A stretch of DNA of 64,000 nucleotides from Saccopteryx bilineata. Its lineage: Eukaryota > Chordata > Mammalia > Chiroptera > Emballonuridae. Each line of letters starts with the position of its first letter. Position 1 is the first letter of the stretch. Below the pieces are notes generated by a model that saw nothing but the letters and a program-made list of their open reading frames with translations, was not told the origin of the DNA and ran no database searches. The stretch covers positions 205,655,847 to 205,719,846 of the forward strand of contig NC_089495.1 of NCBI RefSeq assembly GCF_036850765.1, given 5' to 3'. A program made the translations under genes and the position numbers. Positions 54,374-64,000 of this stretch are shown in pieces.

Positions 54374-54685
54374 CAGGGGTCCCCAAATTACGGCCCCCTG
54401 AGGCCATTTATCCGGCCCCCACTGCACTTCCGGAAGGGGCACCTTTTTCACTGGTGGTCAGTGAGAGGAGCATAGTTCCCATTGAAATACTGGTCAGTTT
54501 GTTGATTTAAATTTACTTGTTCTTTATTTTAAATATTGTATTTGTTCCCGTTTTGTCTTTTTACTTTAAAATAAGATATGTGCAGTGTGCATAGGGATTT
54601 GTTCATAGTTTTTTTTATAGTCCGGCCCTCCAACGGTCTGAGGGACAGTGAACTGGTCCCCTGGGTAAAAAGTTTGGGGACCCTG
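54374..54685 (-). mobile_element. Long hAT MITE (CAGGGGTCCCCAAACT type), 312 bp
   Basis: It starts caggggtccccaaattacgg and ends aaaagtttggggaccctg. The exact 8-bp duplication ctttaaag lies at 54366-54373 and 54686-54693. Relative to its neighbour it lacks about 18 bases of GC-rich sequence near the left end. No transposase frame is present. Confidence 0.92.
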
Positions 54686-54889
54686 CTTTAAAGGCTACCA
54701 GTCGAAGGAAGGGCTAAGTAAGGAAGCCTGCCCAGGGGCCCTCTTGACTCAGGTTGGCCCTAATACCAGTGACACCAAGATGATGTGGGAGATTAAGACG
54801 ACGCTGAATGAAACCACTGTTTAAAGAGTCCTTTGGACATTCAGGGAGCCCTGTTGAAAATCTTCAAGGCGGATGGCAGGGGTAGCTCC

Positions 54890-55395
54890 CCTCGCCATGG
54901 AGCTCAGCTGCTGACTGTGCCCATGGGCAGTCGCCTCCCTTCTTGCAGACTGGACAGGGTGGGAGGTGCAAATTGGGGAGTGGAGCTCAGAGCTGCCACG
55001 TAACAAGTTCACATGCCCTGAGACCGCCATGCTGGGAGGAAGCCCAAGCCACAGGAAGGTGCTGGGGGAATGGCTGTACTTCCTCTCCTCCTATTCTTCC
55101 TCTCCTCCTATTCTTCCTCTCCTCCTTGCCCAGGGTGACCAGACAGGTGAGGGAAGGTGCTTGCGACGGGTTCCAATCTCAGCTGCCAAGTCACCCCTGC
55201 CTTTGAGCCTTCCCAGTGGAAGCTTTGGACATTGTGGAGCAGCGAGCAGCCTTCCCTGCTGTGCCCGTTACTACAATTCCCGCAACATAGAATTTGTGAG
55301 CCTGAAAAAACGGTCATTTTTAAGACACCAGTTTGTGGGGTAATTTGTCCCGCAGCTATACTAATTGTAACCGTTAACTCACCACGGTGCCTCCC
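54890..55395 (+). mobile_element. MLT1-like LTR
   Basis: 'acatgccctgagaccgccat', 'gctgggaggaagcccaagcc' and the end 'tttttaagacaccagtttgt', 'ggggtaatttgtcccgcagc' match MLT1. A 17-bp pyrimidine repeat, tcctctcctcctattct, is tandemly repeated at 55079-55125. Confidence 0.7.
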
Positions 55396-55784
55396 TAATA
55401 TTATTACCTTCCCACCGGAAAAGTACCAAAACCCTGAAAATTTCGTTGATTTTTTTTTTTTTAATCACTCGCTGTAATTATGTTCTGTAAAGTCACTGCA
55501 GAAGTCCTGGGGAAAAGTCAGGATTAGTTTGCTGCAAGCCTCTGGTTACAATGTTGCATCACAGGATCGACACACAGGCTTGTTTCACGTGTGTTTCTGT
55601 TCAGAGACACGGAATGTGATAGAAACCGTTGATGCGTTCACATTGAGCTCCTGGCCTACAGCGCCGTCACTCACACCTGCCCGAAGCTCTCTGACACATG
55701 CACGTCCTCTGCCAAGTGCGGCACACAGCCTTCTTGAGCTTAGGAACTATGGACAGCGCTTCAGCACCGATGCTTGGGGGCTTT
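55396..55784. other. Intergenic, unassigned
   Basis: No gene or repeat is recognised. Confidence 0.4.
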
Positions 55785-55786
55785 TT

Positions 55787-55966
55787 AGTATTTTAACTTT
55801 TTAAATTGATTTTAGAGGAAGAGAAAGAGAGAGAGAAACATCGATTTGTTGTTTCACTTCTTTATGCATTTATCAATGGTTCCTGTACGTGCCCTGGCCC
55901 GGATTCAAACACACTACCTTGGCATATCAGGACGATGCTCTAACCAACTAAGCTACCTGGACAGGT
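55787..55966 (-). mobile_element. Ves-like SINE, 'type C'
   Basis: On the minus strand it starts cctgtccaggtagcttagtt, then 'tagagcatcgtcctgatatg', a B-box-like gtttgaatccgg, 'cagggcacgtacaggaac' and an A-rich end. Left flank cttgggggcttttt (55773-55786) and right flank ctttggggcctttt (from 55967) form an imperfect duplication. Confidence 0.8.
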
Positions 55967-55976
55967 CTTTGGGGCC

Positions 55977-56294
55977 TTTTTGTTTGTTTGTTTGTTTATT
56001 TTTATGGTGACTGGAACAATGAGAAAGACAGAGAGAGGGATAGATAGACAGGAAGGGAGAGAAATGAGAAGCGTCGGTTCTTTGTTGTGGCACCTTAGTT
56101 GTTCATTGATTGCTTTCTCATATGTGCCTTGACCGGGGTGGGGGTACAGCAGAGCGAGTAACCTTTTGCTCAAGCCAGCGACCTTGGGCTCAAGCTGGTA
56201 AGCCCTCGCTCAAGCCGGCAACCTCAGGGTTTCAAACCTGGGTCCTCTGTGTCTCAGTCTGACGCTCCATCCACTGCGCCACCACCTGGTCAGG
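55977..56294 (-). mobile_element. Bat SINE, long 'type A', inserted at the edge of another SINE
   Basis: On the minus strand: cctgaccaggtggtggcgca, then 'gttTgaaaccctgagg'-type B-box region, type A body, 'aagcaatcaatgaacaacta', and a tail that appears on the plus strand as (tttg)n. The duplication ctttggggcc lies at 55967-55976 and 56295-56304. It landed within the right-hand duplication of the preceding type C SINE. Confidence 0.9.
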
Positions 56295-56304
56295 CTTTGG
56301 GGCC

Positions 56305-57290
56305 ATTGTAATCACTGAAAGAACCCGCAGAAATCTGTGATGCGTGGCATGGCACTAACTAGACCACAGAGAATACTCACGTGCGGTCTCAGAGCGGAAC
56401 CAAGGAGGCAGCCTTCCTCCTCCCACCTCAGCCAAGAACGTACACGGGTGGCGGCTCGCGGTATCCGCCCCTCTGCGCAGGCTGGTGAACGACTGCGGAA
56501 ACACCAGCAAGTGCTTGTTTGGCGTTACAGATACATTTAAGCGAGTAAGGCAGATTCACAGGCATGGACTGTGTGGAGTATAAGAACGGGCTGTGTTATT
56601 TAGTACGTGTGGGGCGTGCAGTCTTGATGAATGAGGGGGGGGGGACCGTGAGGCACAGAGAGCAAGCGAAGGCATGAAGCACGTCGAGAGCCTCACTCTT
56701 CTCACCTGTAAACTGTGGGCGCTGACGCCTTCCCCATCAGGTCTGTGGGGAAAAGGGGTACCATGGTCCCCCCTTCCCCACCTCACCTGCAGTCTCGCCT
56801 TCTGCGGTTTCAGTTACCCGCGGTCAGCCGCGGTCTGGAAACACTGAAGGGGAAATCCCCGACATCAACAATGCACAGGTTGCCAAGTTGCACACCACTG
56901 GGAGTGGCGGGATGCAATGCCCGACGTCCGGCTCCATCCTGTCCGGGTTGTGACGCGTCCTTTTGTCCGGCGTCTCTGCGCTGTGCAGGCTCCGCACCGA
57001 TGAGCCGCTAGGCAGCCGTCTTGCTGATCAGACCGACTGTTCTGTTCACCGTGCTCGTGATCAAGTCACCCTTACTGTACTCAGTGTGGCCCCCAAAGCT
57101 CCCGCCTAGGGATGCTGTCCCTTCAGATCCTCCCCGGAAGACACCAAGTGCTTCCTTTAAGTGAAAAGCTGAGTATATGTAAGAAAAAAAATATAGTATT
57201 GTTGGCGATGTCAGGCATCCGCTGGGGGTTCTTGAAAGCGTATCCCCCTCAGGCCAAAGGCGGGACTACTATCGTAACAGTAACAATAAC
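56305..57290. other. Intergenic, unassigned
   Basis: About 56810-57100 resembles an old DNA-transposon or LTR fragment ('cggtttcagttacccgcggt', 'ggtctggaaacactgaa'), a wording common in Tigger-type repeats. No gene is recognised. Confidence 0.4.
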
Positions 57291-57600
57291 AACGGTTACT
57301 CACTGGGGGCTACATTCTAAGCACCTGACATCTCTGATCTCCTTGACTTTACAACAGCCCTGTGAGATAAGAGCCAATCCTTAAGCCCACTTTATGGAGG
57401 AGGAAACAGACCCAGGCAGCCAGGTTAAGGGACTTTGCCCGAGATCTTACAGACCAGAAGAGGCAAAGCTGGATCTTGGACCCATTTTGGATCTGAGTCC
57501 CACCGCCCTGTTCTGTCTTACCTTGCTCCCCTGCGAGCCCATGAGCCCACGTTTCCCAGAGGCCTGGCACATAGTAGGCTCACAGTAAGTGGATGCTCCG
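57290..57600 (+). repeat. MIR SINE and L2-like end
   Basis: 'ctttatggaggaggaaacag' and 'ggttaagggactttgcccga' form an MIR core. 'ggcctggcacatagtaggct' adjoins it. Confidence 0.6.
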
Positions 57601-57643
57601 CTGATGGTTCTAAACTGGGATCACAGGGGAGGCTGAGCCCCGG

Positions 57644-57770
57644 GCAGGGTGGGAGCCAGAGCAGGAGCCACGGGGGAAGGAAGGGAACCCGCGGGGTGGG
57701 AAGGCAGGGTGGGAGCCAGAGCAGGAGCCACGGGGGAAGGACAGGAGCCCGCGGGGTGGGAAGGCAGGGC
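57644..57770. repeat. Two tandem copies of a 60-bp GC-rich unit
   Basis: gcagggtgggagccagagca starts at 57644 and 57704, and the two units differ by only a few bases. 57771-58590 has MIR-like sequence near 58400-58510 and nothing else assigned. Confidence 0.95.
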
Positions 57771-58589
57771 AGGGAGCTAGGAGGACCGACCAGCAGAGCC
57801 CGTGGTCCCTCCCACAGAGGGTTAAAGCAGCTCCGCCTCCCTCGGCTGAGCAGAACTCGGATTCTGAGAGCTGAGTAAGGCCCCAGAGGGATGTTTTTCT
57901 TCTCCATTTGTCTGCTGTGGCTGGCCCATAAAATCCCCCGGAACTCCGTGCTGAACTGAGGAATTCCTGCCCCTGCAAACGGGGACTTGGAGAAGGCAGG
58001 GGGGTGGGGGTCCTTGTCAGGGCAGAGACCACCCCCATCTTTAAGGTCCCACCTTCTGGGTCCGGTGGTGATCCCCTCCCGAGGCGTCACAGGATTCTGT
58101 GGAGGGGATACCTACAAGGAAGAAGTGACTCCCCTCCCCCAGATGAGCTTGGGGTTGGGAGGCAAGGAGTGAGAGCAGCTAGGGAGGGGTCAGGCTGTGG
58201 CAGGTGAATGGGGTGTGATTCAGGCTCTCCCCTCTGATGTAGGGTGGCCTTGGGGAGGTCTCTGCCTGTGTTCTCATCTGAGCGCCCGGAGCGAGATGGC
58301 CACCATCTGGTAATTTCCTAGTCGGGGGTGAAAGTGCAAGGCAGCTCTGTCTGCCCAGCGGGCACCTTCCTTCCATGCCTGCGCTCCAGGGAAGGCAGTG
58401 CTGTTATTACTGCTCCTATTTTACCCTAAACGGAGGCTGGGTCTCAGAGGCGTGGTGGCCTGCCCAATGTCGCCCACTTAGCAAGGGCAAGGCGGGGTTC
58501 AAACCCAGACAGCTGCTGCCGGAATTCACTCTCCTGCCCCCACCCCCTAGGTGAGCATCCCTAGTCCTCCTTGTCCTGGGATGGTCTCT

Positions 58590-58800
58590 CCCATTTCCCT
58601 TGACTGACTCCTCACTCTTTAAGACTCAACTCATGCACTGTCTCCTCCGGGAAGCCTGCCCTGACTAGCCAAGCAGGCTGAGCCTCCTCTCTGATTGCCC
58701 AGAGCCCTGGGAGGTAACTGTGTCTTTGGCCACTGGGCTGTAAGCCTGGGCGAGCAGGGTCACTTGCCATTCCTCCCTGTTCTTCCTGCGTCAGCCAACA
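58590..58800 (+). mobile_element. L2 LINE 3' fragment
   Basis: 'ctttaagactcaactcatgc', 'ctcctccgggaagcctgccc' and 'gactagccaagcaggctgag' are the L2 3' signature. Confidence 0.75.
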
Positions 58801-58849
58801 CTAGACACTTTCATCGCGCCCCGAGGAAGCTGAGTGCTGTAACAGGGTT

Positions 58850-59340
58850 AGGAAACGGCCCCGCGTTCCTCCCGCTGGAGTCTGGGTGGATTTGTGACGG
58901 CTTTTATGGCAGAAGTGACTTGACGTGACTTCCGATGCTGGGTCGTCCCCAGTGATGCGGCATCCAGCCGGGTCACTGGGGCACTGGCTCTTGAGGCCCT
59001 GAGCTGCCGTGTGAGGAGTCCACATGCTCTGAGACTGCCGTGCTGCGAGGGGGCGTAGGCCACCTGGAGAGGCCGTGCGGAGGCGCTCCTGCTGACAGTG
59101 CTAGTTTTCGATCACCCCAGCCCAGGGGCCTGGAGGGCACTCTAGTCCTCAGTGACTGTTCTGAATCTAGCCTAGAGTCTTTCTCACCGAGGTGTGAGGC
59201 ACCATGCAGCAGAAAGAAGCCAGCCCCGCCACGCCAGGTCTGAATCCACTGGCCTAATAACATAGGTGTTGCTCGAAGCCACTGGGTTGTGCGGTTGTTT
59301 CTGCACACAAATAGGAAGTGCAACAGTGGTACCAACCTGG
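58850..59340 (+). mobile_element. MLT1-like LTR
   Basis: 'ttatggcagaagtgacttga', 'gagtccacatgctctgagac', 'gccgtgctgcgagggggcgt' and the end 'ctcgaagccactgggttgtg' fit an MLT1-type LTR in sense orientation. Confidence 0.65.
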
Positions 59341-59369
59341 ACAAATCACCTTCATTTCTTGCCAGGATT

Positions 59370-59830
59370 ATTGCAACTGCCCCCTCACAGGGCTCCCTGG
59401 TGCCTCCTTTTCCCTCTGCAGTGTGCTCTTTCCACAGCAGCTGGAGAAGTCCCCTGATGTGCACAGCAGACCCTGTCCCTCATTGGGTCCCAGCTCACTC
59501 AGAGCAAAAGCCAAATCCTCACAATAACCCCTCCAGGCCCTATATGATCTGCCTCCTCTCCCACCCTATCTCCTACTCTTCCCCCTTACTGACTCTCCAG
59601 CCGCTCCGGTCTCCTTGCTACTCCTCATACACCAGACACTACTCTGCCTCAGGACCTTTGCACTTGCTATGGACAGTGTTCTTCTTCCAGGTGTTATGGT
59701 TCCTGGTTTACTCCTTCCTTTTGTTCACATATCTGCTCAGATGTCACCTTTTCATCAAGGCCTGCCCTGTCCACCCTAGTTAACACCTTCCTTCCCACTC
59801 CCAAACCACTTGCTTTTCTCTTTTTTAAAA
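59370..59830 (+). mobile_element. L2 LINE 3'-region fragment, well preserved
   Basis: 'attgcaactgccccctcaca', 'ccctatatgatctgcctcct', 'ctcaggacctttgcacttgc', 'tcatcaaggcctgccctgtc' follow the L2 3' order without gaps. An A/T-rich fragment follows to about 59940. Confidence 0.8.
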
Positions 59831-59939
59831 AAAATTTTTATTTTGCCATGGCCCTATAACTACCTGACATACTATACATTTTACTCAGTGGTTTTGTTTT
59901 TGTTTTTATTTTATTTATTGACTTTTTTTCTACCCCAGA

Positions 59940-61085
59940 ATATCACCAAATAGGGCAGGAGTCACTGTTTATTCTTGACTGTATCCCGGTGCCTAACACC
60001 GCTCCGTGCTGGTTTGCTGGCTGAAGGAATCAGCTGCAGGAAGCCAGTCACGGAGCTGTCTGTCTGGAGAAGCAGAGGTGGTCGGGAAGGGGCAGGAGCG
60101 GAGAGACCGGGTGGAGCCCGTGTGTCCAGGGCTGCAGGACGTTCCATGGAAATGACAGCTCGCTACCCCTCTGGGGAGCCCTGAGGATGGGAAAACCAGG
60201 GGCAAAGCTTTGAGGACACAAATGTGGGGTATCTCCCAAGGCCCTCCTCCTTCCTGGTCTGGTGTGCCTCTGGCCCTGTCCCCGCTGGTAAACAGGATCT
60301 CTGGGCACCCGCCCGCAAACCCTGCGCAGCGCCCCAACGACCCTGACCTGCTTCCTTTCTGCACTGTAAAGCGGGTCCCTTCAAGCTGTGACATCCAGAA
60401 GCTGGCCGGGGAGGTGCGGCAGAGGCAGGTTTGTTGCAAAGGGCTGTGTGTTGTAGTGTTGAGTAGGGCTCTGCAGCTCCACCTTCTTGTCAACCAGATG
60501 GGAATGATGGGCGCATGGACTTCAAGGGCGTGACCGTGAGGTCAAACGAATTGACGGCATGAACGTCCTTGGCTAACAGAGGTCTTCCAGGCACCGGTCA
60601 GTGGGTAGGGACACAGCGACCAAATCCCAGCTCAGCCGCTGAGCTCAGGCTCTCTTCATCTAGAAACCGGGGTTCCCGGGAGCCAATGACTTCCCAGGGT
60701 TGTTGAGAGATTCAGAATGCAGAAGGCGCTCTCAGCACCCCGTCAGCCCACCATAGTTGGTAGCCGAGATTGATGATGATGATTCTATTGATAATACTGG
60801 TGGAGAGTGGAATGTTATCGAGCAGTCGTCTGGGAACCCAGGCGCCGTGGGTCCCACCCCAGGGTGCACCGTGGAGTGGATGCAGTGCACCGTCAGCCCT
60901 GTGCCTTTTGTGTACATTTTGATTTGGTTGTAGGGCGGACTCCCGCACGGAAGGCCACCTCCCCCCACTGCCTCCAGCAAGGCTGTACCTGTGAGCACAC
61001 TGCTCCCCTGAAAGGTGCCACAAGAGTACGTGGTCTGGCCTTGAAGCCAGCCCGGGACTGGAAGTGGGGGGAATTCAAATGCAGA
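59940..61085. other. Intergenic, MIR shreds
   Basis: MIR-like pieces lie near 60600-60760. The open frames are unlike known proteins. No gene is recognised. Confidence 0.45.
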
Positions 61086-61230
61086 CCCCCACCACTTCCC
61101 CCGCCGTGGAAACTCAGACATGTTACTTAATTGCTCCGTGCCTCTGTTTCCTCATCTGAGAAAGAAGTATAATAACAGCACCCACCTCTTACGGTCGCCG
61201 TAAAGATTGAGTTAAGATGTGCCCCACGAG
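61085..61230. repeat. MIR SINE
   Basis: 'gtgcctctgtttcctcatct' with 'gagaaagaagtataataaca' is an antisense MIR core. Confidence 0.65.
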
Positions 61231-61559
61231 GTGGTGAGAAGGGCTCAGATTCTGGGTCTGTTACAAAGAAATAGAACTCGCAGGTTATTGAAAGGTTGGC
61301 AACATCTGTCAAAATCACAACCACACGTACCATTCGACCTAGCATCTCTGCTTCTGGGACTTCGCCTACCTTAGTCCGTGCACATGGGTGAGGTGACCCA
61401 CATACAAGGATGTTTATTGCTGGGTAAAAGGAGAATGGAACAGGCTGGATGGAGCCAAGTGTGGGTGTGGACGTGGAAATAGTGCTGGGGGAGCGGGGAT
61501 GGGAGCTGCCATCTGGAGAGCAAGCTGTTGAGTTAAAAATATGCATCGGAGTATGTGAA
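61231..61559 (-). mobile_element. Possible old L1 fragment
   Basis: 'gttggcaacatctgtcaaaa', 'gcacatgggtgaggtgaccc' and 'gatgtttattgctgggtaaa' have the wording of an old L1 3' region. A minus-strand open frame of 226 codons (61127-61807) overlaps this and an MLT1, so I reject it as a gene. Confidence 0.4.
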
Positions 61560-62135
61560 ATATGGCCACCAATTCTTTGGCATTCCTCCCATTGAGAGGT
61601 GAGTCTGTGCACCCGTTCTGCGACTCTGGGCTGGCCGGGGACTGCTTTGACCAATGACTGTAGCAGAAGTGATACTGTGTCAGTTTCCAGGCCCAGGTCT
61701 TTAAAGACTAATAGCTTCCACTTCCTTTTTCTTGGAATGATTGGGGAGAAGCCAGCCATGAAAGAAGTGCAACCATCCTGAGATGGCCATGCAGTGAGGA
61801 AGTCCAATTAGCCATGGGGTGGTGTTGTTTAGAATGAAATGCCGTGTGTGTGTGTGTGTGTGTGTATGTGTGTGTGTGTGTGTGTATCCATTGGGGTAGA
61901 CCCAGGTCCATCAAGGCTGCAGATATGAATGAAGAAGCCAGCCATCTTGGAAAGGAACCTCCAGCCTTAGCTGTCTCAGCTGACACCACATGGTTCAGAG
62001 ATGAGCCACCCACCTGGGCCCTTCCTGAGCCCTTCCTGAACCCCTGATGACCTACAAAATCACAAACCACGTGGTTGTTTTAAGCCTCTAACTCGAGGGT
62101 CATTTATTATGGTGCCTAAGATAAAGAGAATGCAT
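61560..62135 (+). mobile_element. MLT1-like LTR with internal (TG)n
   Basis: 'gaccaatgactgtagcagaa', 'gcaaccatcctgagatggcc', 'gatgagccacccacctgggc' and the end 'tggttgttttaagcctctaa' fit an MLT1-type LTR. A (TG)n microsatellite lies within it at 61845-61885. Confidence 0.65.
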
Positions 62136-62639
62136 GTAGCCTCTGACAAAGCAGTTGCACTCCTATTTGTGCAGACCAAATTCTCATAGAGCCCAGACTA
62201 GGACATGGCAGTGCTGTTGTGGTGGCAGGGACCTAGCGACCACCCAGGGACCCATTACTGAGCTTGTAGAGAGGAAAAAGGTGCTGGATGCAAACCAAAG
62301 AGTTGTGGGAGCCACGGGTCGAGCCACACCCCAGACGTGCATTAAACAGGAAGTGAGCATGAGAGCACAGAAAGATGTAAAATGCGTACCCAGAAGGCAA
62401 CAGCACCCGTACAATCGTAATCATGTCCTCCAGGAAGGCTGCCACGTCAGAGGACCCATCAGAATGGGAGAGGCGCATAAAACAAGAAGGGGAAACGAGA
62501 TAAAAGGAAATAGAAAAACAAAACAAAGGGGAAGTGTGTGTGCTCAGGGGTCAGCGATGATGATCTGCTGTGAACCGAGGAACTGTTCTGAACTCAACTC
62601 TCTACATTTGAAGTTCAACAAGTAATAATAAAGGCAAAT
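62136..62639. other. Intergenic, unassigned
   Basis: AT-moderate sequence; no gene or repeat is confidently recognised. Confidence 0.4.
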
Positions 62640-62849
62640 AAATGTCTATGCGTAGGGGGTTGGTTGCATCAGTTAGAGCACAGCCGCATGATGGAGTACT
62701 ACGAAGCTCTGAAGAGGAACAAAGGTGATTTCTACGTACTCGTTTGGAAGACTCTCCGAAGTGTATGGATAAGGGGGAGATGGTCAAAACCCTGGGCTTG
62801 CCTGGTCAAGGCACATATGGGAGTTGATGCTTCCAGCTCCTCCCCCCTT

Positions 62850-62899
<50 letters not shown>

Positions 62900-63012
62900 C
62901 CTCTCCTCTCTAAAATGAATAAATTAAAAAAAAAACTAAGAAAAAAGGGGGAGATGGTATAGAAAGGGATATGTAATAAAATTGTATGTGTTTGCATGTA
63001 AGTTTAAAACAC
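62640..63012 (+). mobile_element. Old L1 3' end, interrupted by a SINE
   Basis: 'gcatgatggagtactacgaa' and 'gaggaacaaaggtgatttct' precede the SINE. 'gatggtatagaaagggatat' and 'tttgcatgtaagtttaaaac' follow it. Together they resemble an L1M 3' terminus. Confidence 0.55.
62785..62944 (+). mobile_element. 5'-truncated bat SINE, 'type B'
   Basis: The copy begins inside the B box (caaaaccctgggcttgcctg) and runs through ggcacatatgggagttgatg, a long CT tract and an A-rich tail. The A box is missing, yet a perfect 14-bp duplication, aagggggagatggt, flanks it (62771-62784 and 62945-62958). It therefore arrived truncated and was not cut later. Confidence 0.9.
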
Positions 63013-63540
63013 GGGGTGTCTCTGTGGAGGAATATCCCAGAAACTAAGGCAACGGATGCTTCTGGGGACATGAGCCAGGTATCAGGGGTCGGGAGTGGAC
63101 GGGAGACTTCCTAAGATGGGGTATCGGGGAGCAGTGTCCAGGGAAGGAATTGCCAGCAACCTTGGGACCTGCTCTAGGCCAGGTGCTGGGACTCAGAGAG
63201 GAAGCAGAGCCCAGTTTTCCCTGCTCAGGGTTCTGACTCTGCCCAGCCCATGGGGTGACTGTGGCGGGCAAGCCCCTTGAGTAATCTGGGCACTGCCCAC
63301 CCCTCTGCCTTCCTCAGCTGTTTCTCCCTCATCACTGCTCACCTTCCTCCTCCCCATCTCCCCCTGTGCTTTTAAACACATGAAGAAATATAGAGAATAA
63401 CATAAAACAATTGTACGTTCTCACCACCCCGTTTAAGAAGAAGACTTTTCAAAACCAAGTGAGAGTGTCATGGTTTTAAAACATGTCCACAATTTCTCCG
63501 ACACTCCTTTCTCCAAAAGGTAGCCACTGTTTTTCTCCAC
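63013..63540. other. Intergenic, unassigned
   Basis: L1-like wording is seen at about 63375-63440 ('aacataaaacaattgtacgt'). No gene is recognised. Confidence 0.4.
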
Positions 63541-63918
63541 TTTTTTTTTTTTTTTTTTGTATTTTTCCGAAGTTAGAAGCGAGAAGGAAGTCAGACAGAC
63601 TCCCACATGCACCCAACCGGGATCCACCCGGCATGCCCACCAGGGAGCAATGCTCTGCCCATCTGGGGCATTGCTCTGTTGCAATTGGAGCCATTCTAGC
63701 CCCTGAGGCAGAGGCCATGGAGCCATCCTCAGCACTCGGGCCAACATTGATCCAGTGGAGCCTTGGCTGCTGGAGGGGAAGAGAGAGACAGAGAGAAAGG
63801 AGAGGGGGAAGGCTGGAGAAGCAGATGGGCGCTTCTCCAGTGTGCCCTGGCTGGGAATTGAACCTGGGATTTCCACACACGGGGCTGACACTCTACCTCT
63901 GAGCCAACCGGCCAGGGC
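63541..63918 (-). mobile_element. Bat tRNA-derived SINE, long 'type D'
   Basis: On the minus strand: gccctggccggttggctcag, A box TGGCTCAGAGG, B box GGTTCAATTCC, then 'ggcacactggagaagcgccc' and the long body ending in an A-rich tail (poly-T on the plus strand). The flanks ttctccactttt and ccctccaccttt are similar. Compared with the copy at 29854-30241 it has more CpG decay and only a single, mutated CTCF-like core. Confidence 0.85.
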
Positions 63919-64000
63919 TCCCTCCACCTTTGAGTGAGAGGTGAGGGTATAGCGATTTGCTTCTGATGGCGAGACTGTGGTGGTCATGATGTTGGAGGCC

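Noticed and set aside
61127..61807. 226-codon minus-strand open frame
   Set aside because: It covers an MIR, a probable L1 fragment and part of an MLT1-like LTR, so it is chance openness in repeats.
47200..64000. Exons of SRXN1, expected on the right by synteny
   Set aside because: No frame resembles sulfiredoxin. The gene probably lies beyond the window.

Overview
The window is nuclear DNA from a mammal, almost certainly a bat. It carries many copies of four related tRNA-derived SINE types of the bat Ves kind. These share a head reading roughly CCTGACC/CCCTGGCC...GGTTCGA...GGCACATA but have different bodies. It also holds bat-type non-autonomous hAT transposons, L1 3' ends, and the usual mammalian MIR, L2, L1M, MLT1 and hAT-Charlie fossils. 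I do not see the classic Myotis Ves body or the Rhinolophus Rhin-1 SINE. From memory the mix best fits another lineage such as Emballonuridae, but I hold that genus-level guess weakly.

One protein-coding gene is convincing: TCF15 (paraxis), a bHLH transcription factor of paraxial mesoderm and somites, on the minus strand. Exon 1 (46360-46881, 174 codons) holds the N-terminus and the whole bHLH domain. A 4.9-kb intron follows, then a tiny exon 2 (41379-41453) with the last 24 residues and the stop. Together they encode 198 aa. A TATA box, two CCAAT boxes and a CpG-rich region mark the promoter, and two AATAAA signals near 41000 mark the 3' end. In human the neighbours at 20p13 are CSNK2A1 and SRXN1; no exon of either is recognisable here.

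Layout: 1-12.6 kb is intergenic sequence rich in SINE, MIR and L1 copies, with a strong CTCF-like motif and a possible muscle-type regulatory block. At 12.66-14.56 kb lies a 1.9-kb CA-rich minisatellite with higher-order structure. From 14.6 to 40.9 kb is intergenic sequence with L2, MIR and L1M fossils, simple repeats, a hAT nested in a hAT, and SINEs nested in older repeats. TCF15 occupies 40.97-46.95 kb. From 47 to 64 kb is intergenic sequence with an old L1, an eight-unit 39-bp minisatellite, two near-identical hAT MITEs, MLT1 LTRs, L2 and several SINEs.

I found no undescribed multi-gene system. The more interesting signals are mobile-element biology: a long SINE type carrying a CTCF-like core, a target site used twice by successive SINEs, and hAT subfamilies with intact target-site duplications. 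Two small motif clusters near TCF15 could be regulatory. Family names of old repeats rest on remembered consensus sequences, not on a database search.
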